A stretch of DNA of 64,000 nucleotides from Nereocystis luetkeana (lineage: Eukaryota; Sar; Phaeophyceae; Laminariales; Laminariaceae). The position numbers and the translations under genes were made by a program. The stretch spans positions 8,078,157 to 8,142,156 of the forward strand of contig JARUPZ010000023.1 in assembly GCA_031213475.1 (NCBI GenBank), in the 5' to 3' direction. Under the pieces are notes generated by a model. It was not told the origin of the DNA. It searched no databases and saw nothing but the letters and a program-made list of their open reading frames with translations. Shown here piece after piece: positions 13,796 through 25,700 of this stretch; position 1 is the first letter of the stretch; the number at the start of each line of letters is the position of its first letter.

Positions 13796-16700
13796 CGGAG
13801 GGACTCTGGTGCCGACCTCCTCTCCATGCTGCACGAGCAGTCGACTCTTCACGGCCAGCCCCCTCCCCCGCCCGCCGCGCAACAGTCGCTGCAGCAACAA
13901 CAGCAGCAACAGCAGCAGCAGCAACAGCAACATGAGATTTTGCAGCGCCGCCTGCAAGCCCAGCAGCACGAGATGCAAGTAAACGCGGGCATCTTGCAGA
14001 AGCAACAAACGCAGCAGCTCGCCCAGCAGCAGCAGCAGCACGCGGAGCAACGAACCAGGGAGCACTTGCTCGAGCAGGGTCAACAGCAGCAACAGGTGGG
14101 TTGGAAAGCGATGCTACCGAGCGTCGGTAGTGTTTTCTTGTGCTGGTGGTATAGTTGTTTTTTCGAGTGTGTTTTTTTTTTTTCGTTATTTATATGCCGC
14201 TCACTCGCATCAAACCATTTTTTTTTCTCGTTTTTTTTTCGCGTTTCTCGTATATTGTGCTTTTGACCTTTTTTCCCATTTCTCGTATTTTTTGTGGCAA
14301 TGCAGCGCTTGCAGCGTGAAACAGAGGTTGCCCGGCTGCGGACGCTGCAGCAGCAACAACAACAGCAGCAGCGAGAGCTGTACCAGCAGCAGCAGAGGGT
14401 ACAACAGCAGGCACATCTGCTCCAGCAGCAGCTGCTCCAGAAGCAGCAGGCCCACCAGCTGGCGGAGCAGCAGGTAAGGGTCGCGGTGTAGAGGCTATAG
14501 CAGTATATAGTGTTTACTTTTATTTTGTTACCCATCCGCCGGAGGATAACACGAAACTAATGCCGTTGAGAAGCTTCTTGCCATACCTTGCCTTGGCCTT
14601 GCCTTGGCCTTGCCTTTGGCCTTGCCTTGGCCTTGCCTCGGCCTTGACTTGGCCTTTACCTCTTTTCGTTTTTGCCTACTTTCCTGCCTCCAGCGCCCGC
14701 CCCCATTCGTGTTGATAAGATCATACTGCGCACCTGGGTGCCAGGCGCTAGGTATACTAGTGCTTAACGTGGTGCGTGACAGAACCGACTCTATTTGTTT
14801 GGACCTTCCCCGTCCATGACATTGTGTCCGCCCCCTTCCCTCCGTCTCCCTCCCTCCGTCTCCCTCCCTCCCTCCCTCCCCCTCTTGATTTTCTTGTGTT
14901 TTATGCTGTGCCGATATACTGACTGTCTCATCTGGCCGGGGCCGGGCCGACTGCTGTGCTACGAATGGCCGCCGTTGTTGTATGATCGTGTTCCATGTTG
15001 TATACATGTCTGTGTATCGCGTGTATTGTGCGTGCCTTGTGTTTTGTTTACATACTCCGGAAATACGTTTATTCGTGTGATTTGTGCGCGTGGTATTTTC
15101 CGTTTGTGTGTCGATCGATGTGGGTTGGTGCTTGTGGCGTTTTTTTGTTGGGGTGTTCGTGTTTGTGGTGTATTCTGTTCGTGGTGGCGTGGTGTGTGTT
15201 GTGTTGTCTTTGATTGGTGGTCGTTGTGGTGTTGCAGCTCCAAGCTCAGCAGGCCGCTAGGCACCTCGCTCAGATGCAGGACGCCGAACTGCAGGTGAGC
15301 TTTGCACTCGCAGCCAGATTACTGATTTGATACATACAGTACGGCTCTGTCGCTGCTCATACATGCATACCGCCCAGCCGTGACGGTGCCTTTGTGGACA
15401 TCGCCGTTTGTTGTGGTTCCTGCCTTCGGCGTTGTGTGGGCTGGTGTCGGTCATGTGTCGGGGGGATGCAGGTGCCGGTGTAGTGTAACAGCTTCTCACC
15501 AATGAAATGGAGTCCTGCTGTACTGAATGAAGGTACTACTGCCGTTCAGTAGTGATATCGTAAATATGGTTACGAAGTATTATGCTGTACCTGGTACGAA
15601 AGAGCGCGTATGGTGGCGTGCCTGTGAAGCTTGACCCCCCTGTATGCCACTGTCGGTGTTTTTGCTGCTGGTGTCTTCGTTGGTGGTGGTGGTGGTGGTG
15701 GTAGTGGCGTTATGGTCGCCGCTCGGTTGCCCTAGGGTAAGTCTGTTTCCGCTCTTTCCTTTCCTTGACGAGGTGTCAGTTTACTCCCCAAGCCTGCACC
15801 CAACTAACCAACCGATTCGCATCTGTGTGTATATTTGTGCGCGTTTGCCTGTGCGTGCGTGCGCGCGTGCCCGTCATTGCCTTGCGTGTGTACTCTTCGC
15901 CCTCCCTCCCTTCCTCCTCCTTCTCTTCCTCCTCCTCCCCTTTCTTCTCCCCCTACTCCGCCTTCTCGTCATGGGTTTCCACTTTTTTGGTTTGTCGGCG
16001 TTTTACTTGGTGTAGGAGCGACAACGTCGCGCGCACGAGCAGCAGCAAATACAGAGGGAACAGCAGAAGGAGCGGGAGGCGAGGGTGGCCGCCGTCGCAG
16101 CACGGGAGCAACAGCAGCAACAACAGCAGCAGCAGCTGCTGCTCCAGCAGCAGCAACAGCAGCAGCAGAGGCGGAGGCAACAGGTGTTCGAGCAGCAGCA
16201 GCGAGCGGAGGCCGTCCGAGCCGAAATGCAGCCCCAGCAGGGCCAAACGCAGGCGCAAGTACAAGCACAAGCGCAGCAGCAGCAACATGCTCCTACGCAA
16301 CAGCAGTTACAGCAGCAGCAACAACAACAGCAGCTATTAGAGCAGCAACGCCAGCAGCAACTTGCACAGCTTCATCGCATGCAGCAGCAACAGCAGCAAC
16401 AACAGCAGCAACAGCAGCAGCAACAGGCAGCGGCGGCGGCAGAAGCAGCTAATGAGGCGGCCGCGGCTAGGGAAGCAGCACAAGAGGCGACGGCGGTTTC
16501 GGCGGCGACGGCGGCTGCGTCAGCAGCTTTGTGGTACTATCTGGACCCGCAGAACCGCGTGCAGGGGCCTTTCGAGGGGACCGAGATGCGTCAGTGGCTC
16601 GAAGCAGGGTACTTTCAGGTAAGCTTCCCCTGAGCATGTGCAAACTATGGAGAGAGACGACGAGGGGCCGACTTTTCCCGACCCCCGCTCCCGACCCCTG

Positions 16701-19700
16701 CCTCACCACCCCCTCTACCCCCGCTACCGCTACCTTCCCCCCCCCCACCCAGATGCGTTTCACCCCCCTCGTGTGACGGCACTGGCTTGGAGGTAACCCC
16801 CGTGAATTCTGCTTCGCCTGATTCACCCCGCACCACGCCCCCCCCCCATCCGATCTCACTCTGACCGTAATGGTGTATGCGGCCGCTTGGCGCCGACACG
16901 GTATTGTACCACGGCTGCGCAGTCTTTACCGAGTATTTTGGTTGGTGTCCGCGTGAATGCAGTCGGCGCGACCCCAGCTGACCCCATCCCATCCCTTCCC
17001 AGCTGATCCCCTCTCCTCCCAGCTGACCCCATCCCATCCCACCGTACCCGTCCATTGTGTTGCGTTGGTTGTTTTTTCCCCTCCAGCCTAATCTACCCGT
17101 ACGGCGCGGCTTGAACGGGGATTTTGTAGCGTTGGAGAGGCTGTTTCCGGGAGAAGGAGCGGCCACGGCTTTCTTGGAGGCACCTCCCAGTCAGTATCGT
17201 CACGAGGGGGTGAGACGCGTCTGGGTGGGGGGTGCGGTAGCGGTAGCGGGGGTAGGGGGGGGGGGTGGGGGAGGGGGAGGGGGTGGGGGTGGGGCAGTCG
17301 GAGGAATGATGCAGCAGCAGCAGCAGCAGCTACCGCGCGGTTACCGCTACCACCACGTTCAAGAAGAAGGACCCGCTTCCTCCTCCTACTCGCCTCTTCC
17401 TTTTCCTTTCCCTCCTACCTCTGCTGCTACTGCTGCTGCTGCTCATGGCACTCGACGGTACGAGTACCGCCTGGATGGGTGAACGCAGGAAGAACCGTAC
17501 CTACACCGACCCACCCACCCACCCACGAGAATCAAAACCAAGAAGTGACTTGTGAAGGACTTACTGTTCTCCGCGCGTCTCACCTTCTTTTTCCTCTCCT
17601 GTGTTTTGCGGACAACGATGACGGGGATGACATCTTCATCGCTGGCCCCGTACCCTAGCCCACCCCCCCCGCCCCCCCCCCCCCCGCTGCCGCCACCTTA
17701 TAGCCCTAGAATGTACGTTTTTTATAAACATTTTTCTATCCCCTCTCTCGAACGTTTCACGCATAGGACAGATCGCCGGTCCCCACTACAGTAGATGATC
17801 TGCGGTAGTTCTCTCATTGGCAGATAGATGCATTCCTGACGCTGTTTGATCCAAAGCTTACGTTGCGGGGGGGGTGTGAGCGGTATCTTATCTGCATGAC
17901 GTAGGGCCTGGTGACCAGGTTGAATCTATCTGTGCTGTTCAGACCATGCACAACATCTCGCAACGGCGTGTGAGGGTCTAGATTATCTACAGTTACGGTA
18001 TACCGTGGTTTCTGTCCTACATGTGGGGATCAAAGGTTTTGTTTAGTAGGGTCTGATGTATACACTGGCGGTACCCGGGCACCTACCCGAGTACGACCAA
18101 CTTTCAAGCGTGGTACTCGGGTACCACACGTAAACGCGGGTCCGAAAGTATAGATACCCGGGTTCTCCGAGGTGTTTGCGCGGGTACCCCGAGGTATATT
18201 CCCGGATATCCCAGTATATACCCGGGTACCCCGAGGTATATATATACCCGGATACCCCAGTATATACCCGGGTACCCCGAGGTATATATATATACCCGGA
18301 TACCCCAGAATATACTCGGGTACCCTGGAGTATATACCCGGGCACCCCAGAGTTTACACTAGGGTACTCCAGAGTATATACCAGAGTATATGCCTTACTA
18401 AACTCACCCTTGACACCTTTCATATTGTGCCAATGTTGGTGTCCCGTCGTTTTTGTTTGAAAGGCGTTCGTGATGAGAAGTAGGGGAGGGGTGTCTCGAG
18501 GGGTGGGGGGGGGGTGTAAGGTGATTTGATAAGAATGACGAGCTCTTGGGGGTTAATTTAACGTGTTTGTATTTTGTATTTGTGTATTTTTTCGGGCGGG
18601 AGGGGGGGGGAGGGTGGCGGTGGTGTGGCGCGGCGCGGCCGATTTGGAGTGCTGGCTTACTGGGTACCGCCGCACCCCTCACGTAGTGTGGTGTTATGCA
18701 TGCAAGCAATGCAGTGTGATGTGATGCGGTGTGTGGTGTGATGTGGCATGGTGTGGTGTGGTGTGAAGTGACTTTCCTTTCATGTCGTCATCGAATGGGC
18801 CCAACCTGATTTTGTCTGACTCCGGTTGGATTTTGATTGGATGCGATTGGGTCGGACCAACTTGATTGGACCAACTCGATTCGATTGGGTGTTTGATTGG
18901 ATTATATAGGCAATGTTGGCCGGATTTGGTTGGATTGGGTTCGACCGGCTTCATTGGAGTGGAGCTTCTTGTTGCGATTGGAACAACTTGACTGGATATG
19001 GGATTAGGTTGGATGTTTTGTTGGTGGGAGGCGACGGTGGTTGTGTTTTCGGTTGCTATGATGTCTCGGGCTACATCAAAGGAACACGCAGTGCCTGCTG
19101 CCAGAGAGGGAGTTAAAGGGGAGGAGGTCGCAGATGGCTGATTTTGGCTCGCCCCTACGAATCGATGCGCGGTTTGATCTCAATGGGCACGCGGTTTGAT
19201 TTGATCGGACACGCGGTTCGATTTGACTGGGCGCGCAGTTTGATTTGATTGAACGCGCGTTTTGATTCGATTGGACGCGCGGCTCGAGTGAGAACACGCA
19301 GTTTGATTTTATTGGACGCGCGGGTTGATTTGATTGAACGCGCAGTTCGATTTTATTGGACGCGCATTTTGATTTGATTGGACGCGCGGTTTGATGCGAT
19401 TGGACGCATGATTTTATTTGATTGGGCACACGGTTTTACTTGATTGGACGCGCGGTATTTCATTGTGGACGCTCAACATGATTGGACGAGCGATTTTCGC
19501 ATCAATGGTAACGTCCGACGGCGAATTGGCCGTATGTAAGTCGTCGTAATTGTAAGCGAGAAGACATTACCGCACACAAACACTCACTAGGTATATTAAT
19601 AATTGATAGCAGGACGGGGGGGGGGGAGAGGAGGGGGATGAGGAGGAGGAGGCGGGTAGTATCAGGTCAGAGGGGTTGAAGCGTTGCGATCGTTCGACCG

Positions 19701-22700
19701 GGTCGGACGGTTCAGAGAAACGAACCCGCTTTATACCCCCCCTCTGTACCCCCCCCCCCCCCCCCCCCCCCCCCTCCCCTAACTCGCCTCCTTCGGGGGA
19801 GGTTGTTGCTGTGAGAGGATTTTGGTTTCCTGTTCCATGTTTTTTTATGTGTCGAGAGGTTACTGCTACTATTGATACTATTCATAGTAGCTGTAGGTAA
19901 TGATATATATATATTTTATTTCGATTTGATTTTGAGTCGGTTTGTGTTGTGTGTGCGCGTGTTTGTTTTTTTTTCTTGTCGGGGTTGGTTCTTGTTTTGT
20001 TGTTTTGTTGTTTTTTTGCCTCTTTCTCCGGTTCGTCGCCGCTATGGGGCCGACCAAAAGACCGGGCTGGAAAAATTGGGCCGCCCGTTCTTTTTTGGCA
20101 CCCTATGCTGATCTCCGATGGGTTCCCCCCCGTGCCCTCGCAGGGAGGAAAGGGTGATGATGGCGTATGCGCGATGATGACCGGGGGTCAGAGTGAAGCT
20201 CTGGGCCCTTTCCCACCACATCCGCATTATGGGGATAACCTAGTCGAATTAGACTGGGAATATTACTGATGTAGGAAGGGTTTGGCGTTGGTCGTGTGGC
20301 CTTGATGGCCGCGTTATATATATGTGTATCCATATGTATATACAGGATAGACTATTTTTACCTGCGCGTGTTATTCCACGCAACGAGCACGCTCATGGTT
20401 CTGCTGCTTCGGCTTTTCTTTTTCGCCAGCGACAGACAGCAGTACGTGCACGTTGTACGTGCAGTAAATGTGATGTTTTGCGTTCAGACAGCGGCGTGTG
20501 TTTTTTTTTTTTTTTGCGTCATTCGCCTGGTGTACCTGGTTACGTGATATTTTTTCAATTGTATTGTGTTCGTTGCGTGTGTTGGGATTCCAAGTGCAAC
20601 AACGTTTCGCTTTGTTGCGTGTCGAGTGTTGCGTTTCGTGTGTTCCGCGTCACGTGTTGGTGCTTCCACGCGCGGTGCGTTGCATATGTTGCCTGCAACC
20701 GTGGCCGTTGCGTGTAGCGTGTTACCTACCGGTACGTGTTACGCGTAACGTTTCACGTGTTGCGTCTTGCACGTAGGCGCATGTGTTTCCATTGATCTAT
20801 ACAGAAGGTGTAGGTAGTGAACACGACAGGGGAGGAGGGGGGGAGGGAAGGGGGGGGGGGGGTCGGAGGTAGATCGCGCGCGGAACAAGCTCGCACAAAG
20901 GGTGGCCCTGTCCCGTCCTTGTCCCTGTTTTTGTGCCGCAGTCAGTGGCGCAAGAAAATGGTTGTATAAGTTGTGCTTTCCTATCGTTTTATGCACCCAT
21001 TCGTTTGTTCGGTTTGTGTTCGGTTTCTTTCATTGCGCTCCTTTGATTTCGTTGTTGCGTTGTTGATTTCGTGCGCGTTGGTTGTGGTTCCATCGTTTGT
21101 CCTATAGCTTGCGAGTTGCTTTCATTACGTGGGGGACGGATGTACTTTCGTTTTCGCTAGTAAATACGACGCCTGTGTACCTTTGTTGGGGTTTTTTTTT
21201 TCGTATGCTTTTTAAGGTTTTTGTACGAAAAGGATGGCTCTGAGGTTGGCGGGGTGGGGGGGGGGGGGGGGGGGGGCAGCTTCAAGAAGGACTCTCGCTG
21301 CTGTTCTCTCCCGAGTCATTTTTCCTCGAGGTTGGCTTTCGGTAGGGGGCAAGGGGAAACGATGTCGTTCGTTATTTATACAATCTGGTACGTTTTCAAG
21401 CACATACCTGGTACCAGATACCTGGTATTTTACGTGGAAGGACTTTATTCCAATAGGTATCTGCTGTCTCTTCTTGGATGGTGGGGGTACGCCGCGCACG
21501 GTCACGGGGCACGGTTCGGTCCGTCCGAATCGACCCGAACCGAACCGACCCACCGCATTGGTTTTGCGTTTCGCGTTCGTTGCGCCGCATGATCTGTATG
21601 ATCTGCGATCTGTATGCGCTGTATGTGCTGTATGCGCCATGTGTGTGTGTGTGTTTTTTTTTTCTTGTATTTTTTCGTCGGACCGTACCTCTCCTGTTGG
21701 CTTTTTCTTTCTTCTCGTTGTCGGATGTCGGACACCGAGACACACCTTCTCCCCTCCCCCCCCCCCCGCCCTCCCCCGCCTCAGCTTTGGTCGGAGCTAC
21801 TAAAAAAATTGAGAGGCGTGAAACGCGGTCACGTCAAAACACGAAAATAAAACTAACAAGAGATTTTCGCAAAAATCATCAAAAGCATTCGGAAGGCCGA
21901 GTGCGTATTTAGTGCGTGCGTGATCACGTGCGTGTAGCACACCACTACCCCTGTCGTCTCGTATCTATTTTGGTCACACGTACCTTCACCTATCCCCAGT
22001 TCCTCTCTCTGCGAATATGGTGTATCTCTTTTATTTTTTTCATCGCTCATGTAAGCCCCCCCCCGCCTCCCCGCCTCTTTCTCTAAACCTACCCTGAACG
22101 CGCTGTTTTTCCGTTGGAACCGAATATGCGCTTTAATACCGTTGGGACGCCGAACAAGCGGTTTAGCAGCGGTGGAACAACGAAAATGTGCTATAATGCC
22201 GTTAGAACACCTTACTTTCATATGTGCGCTCTATTGCCGCTGCAACGCCGAATATGCCCGTTGTATCGCATGCATGCCCGCGTGCACCCCGTGTGCCCCC
22301 CACCCCCCGCCGTAAGATGTGCGTTTTTTTTTTTCTTCATATATCATGATACATGGGGAAAAAGTAATGACCGCCTAATTGTTGGAGGTAGTAGGAGTAG
22401 GAACGGTCCTCCGTCTCGACTGAGGGAAGCGTGGTCAATAGTGAAAATACTGTTACGGGGGGCCATAGTTAATAGGACCAAATATTGTTGTAAAAATGGT
22501 TAAATATATAGGTTTTTATGTGTACCATAGGTCCTATTAACTGTGGTCCCCCCCTCCCTTGGGAAAAGCTTTCTGTCGTGATTCGCGCTGTAGGTCATGC
22601 TACCATAGAGGAGGGTACGGTTCCTAAAAATGACCAGGTTCCCAACCTGAGCTCTCTGTAGGCATCAATCACCCCAAAAACCGTGTTTTGAGCTACAGAG

Positions 22701-25700
22701 AAAACCCACCACTTCGGCGGGGGGGAGCTTAAATCACCGTTCGATCTCGACATCAGAGGTCCAAACGGTGTTTATGTCTGCGCGCAAGCCGTGCGCTCTG
22801 CCGTTGACATTACCCCACGAACACAATCGAAAACGACACACAAGGAGGGTCCCCCCCCCCCCCCCCCCTCCCAAAAAATGCGTTTTTTCACAGCTGCCGT
22901 GCTTTGCCTGTTGTATCGTGCACCTGGTGCAGACATGGGGCTGCAACGATACTTGGTATTGTGATCAGATAGTGCATGAGTTGAGCGTGTCGCTCGATGT
23001 ATACTTCGAAGTGGGTACTACGGTACACTGCTGTTTTGTAATATGTGTATTCATTGTTAGACAAAAGAAAAACAGCTGTGAGACCTATGCCGATGGAAAG
23101 GCGAAGTCAAAAAGGTTTTCGTTAAAAAATACGAAGTATTGCTTTCAAAGACAAGCGGAAAACATATCCCCGTACCGCCGCTGTGGGGAAAAATGGCGAA
23201 AAAAACGATGCTTTTTTTTTTTTTTTTTTTTTTTTGCTCTACCGGCTGCAGGCGGCGCAATTTGTTTTTTTTCTCGTTGCAAAATGTCAACACGCTGATT
23301 ATAAATCAGCTCATGCGACGATAGATAGACGCTCGATCTCGACATAGACTCAGCCCGCGGCCGACCCGCTTGGTGTCGGGCAAGATCAACGGGTATAGAT
23401 GACGGCCTCGAAGAAATCAGGCGGGTCCATGGTCTAGGAGGCAAGAGCTTGCCGGCGGCGGCATACGGTATCCTCCCAAACCTGAAAAAAAAGCCTATTT
23501 TGTGCCATTCGAGACGAATCGGGAAACTTTGTCTTCTATTTTGTGCACACCAGCGACCAACTGTTTTTTTATCATACGCCTGGCCAGCGCCCGCCACACG
23601 TTAGCGGCCATTGTGTGTACACGGTGACCCTAGGGTGGGTCGGAGCCCCTAACGAGCGTACTCCGTGCAGATTCCATGACGCAGTCGTTGGTTTTGTCGA
23701 TCGATGTCTGTCGAGGACTCGGAATCTCACCGCTTCGACTTCGACCGAACATCCGCCTGAGTTTTTCTGAAGCCGATCTTGGCCCAACATCGACATTGTT
23801 TTTTTTCGGGCTTTTCCAAACGTTTGAAACTTTCCGTTCGAGGAAACGTGCCCGTAGCAAGCTGCACATTAAAAGTTATGACGAGTATCTTTGGAATACA
23901 AACTTTTTATGGGAACCTTGCGTTTCCATTGGCATAGGTCTGAGACCGAGGACTTGGTCGAAACTCGCCATTGCGAGCTGCGTGTGATCCTTCTCAGCAG
24001 TCAACCTAATCAGCCCCAAAGCGCCATGCGAAGCAATAGATGGTGAAGATATTAGTTTGACGCCCCGTGTCACCTCTCTGCTTGCTTGCCTCCCGCTCTC
24101 TCTCTCTTCGTCTCTTTACGAGCCCTTTATGGCCGCGTCGTCGCTAGCCCCCGCTTCGACCCCGTTTCGATCCCGGTTGTAGAGGGGGCTGCTCGTGCGG
24201 TGGAGAGGCTCTTTCTTTCGCCCTCTCTCCTCGTTGCCTTCGTATCTCTCGTCTCTTCCTCTCCTCGCCCCATCTCTGTGCTCTCGCCCCCTCCTGTTGC
24301 GGTTGTTGTGTTGCTTTCCTTCCTTCCTTCCTCGCCCCCCCCCCCTTCCCCCTCCTTCCCTCCTTCCTTCCTTCCTTCCTTCCTTCCTTCCTTCCTTTCT
24401 AACTCCCGTCACGCGTGCCTCGACGCACGGTGTGATGAGTGGGCCGACCCGTTTTCGAGTGAATTTTGTTGTGCTCTCGTGTGCTGTGCTGGGCTTGCAT
24501 AGCTTACTTAGCTTAGCTCAGCTGGGGGGCTGTTTTTTTTTTTCGTCGTGTCTTTGCTTTTTGTTTCTTTTATCCCCGTCGGAAGCTGATTGTTGTCGCT
24601 GCCGTTGTCTGGTGACCACGCTTTTTTTTTTCTCGGCTGCAACACAGCAGCAACAGCAGCAGCAACAACAGCAACAGCAGCAACAACAGCAACAGCAGCA
24701 GCAACAGCAACAGCAGCAGCAGCAGCAGCAGCTTCAAAGACGGATGTCGCAAGAGTCTGAGGAAGCTATGCTTATCCGCCAGCAGTCTTCGGATGCCCTA
24801 CAGCAGCAGCAGCAGCAGCGACAAAGGCGGATGTCGCAAGAGTCTGAGGAATCTCAACTTACCCGGCAGCAGTCTTCCGAGCTACAACTTCAACAGGTGC
24901 AGGCACTGAGACAGCAGCAGCTGGTGCTACAGCAACAGCAGCAGCAGCAGGAGGAACGGATGATACAACGCGAACAGCAGATGCAGCAGCAGATGCAGCA
25001 ACAGCAACAACAACAGCAGCAGCAGCACGGGGAGCCAAGCGAAAAGGTATGATGAGACGCACAGACACACGCGACGTCACCACACACCCCCTCGGCACCG
25101 CCGCCTATCCTCGCCAGGAAACCCGTCGTTTTGTAGGTAAAAAGTGCAGTTATCGATGTTTGTCATAGTCTCCACACCTTTTGCATTTTGCCCGTTTTTG
25201 GGATATACTTCTTGCAGTGCTGTACAACAGGGTTTTTTATAATCTGTATTCTGTCGCCGGCGGGGGGGGGGGGCGGGGGGGTCCGCGCATTTTGTCAGGC
25301 GATGACAACGGGGGAGCCGGACCAGCGCACGGGTGCAGCAGCCCTTACCGCCGCTGCCGTGGATGAGGATGCCAAGGCAGGGGAGACGGTTGCGCGCGGG
25401 GCGGGGCGGTCTGCCAATATTTTGGATGCGTGGGGGGCGCACGCAGAAGACGCGGAGAACAACAACGCTAGCGGCAGCACTAGCAACAACGCCGCCGCCA
25501 CCGCTGGTGCTGCTGCTGGCAGCAACGCCCGTTCAATCCAGCAGCAGCAGCAGCAGCAACGCGCCTGCGAGTCGACGGGCGAGGCTTCTGATGTTCTGAG
25601 ACAGCAGCAACAGCAACAGAGAGAGCGCGAAAGACAGCAGCAGCAGCAGCAGCAGCAGCCCCCTCCGCCTGCGGCGCCTGCGGCGCCCCCCACCCAGCAG

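Larger units (their letters stand above)
17210..24647. other. Intron 14 of the GIGYF-like gene (7.4 kb)
   Basis: Apart from the listed minisatellites and a MITE copy, no exon or nested gene was recognised. It includes a C-run at 19749-19774, a G-run near 21253-21276, a degenerate ~35 bp repeat of GCCGTTGGAACGCCGAATATG type (22105-22270), a C-run near 22850-22868, a T-run near 23213-23235 and a (CCTT)n run at 24319-24400. Open frames around 23570-23990 (both strands) show no family similarity I recognise. Confidence 0.6.

Noticed and set aside
13571-14092. Minus-strand leucine-rich frame over exon 10
   Set aside because: Antisense shadow of CAG/CAA glutamine codons; the plus frame is phase-linked to the GIGYF-like gene.
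17210-24647. Splitting the plus-strand gene into two genes at the 7.4 kb intron
   Set aside because: Exon 15 has no start codon context, begins with a splice acceptor in the phase left by exon 14, and the later exons carry the C-terminal hallmarks of the same GYF family. A short alternative form remains possible and is listed as a finding.
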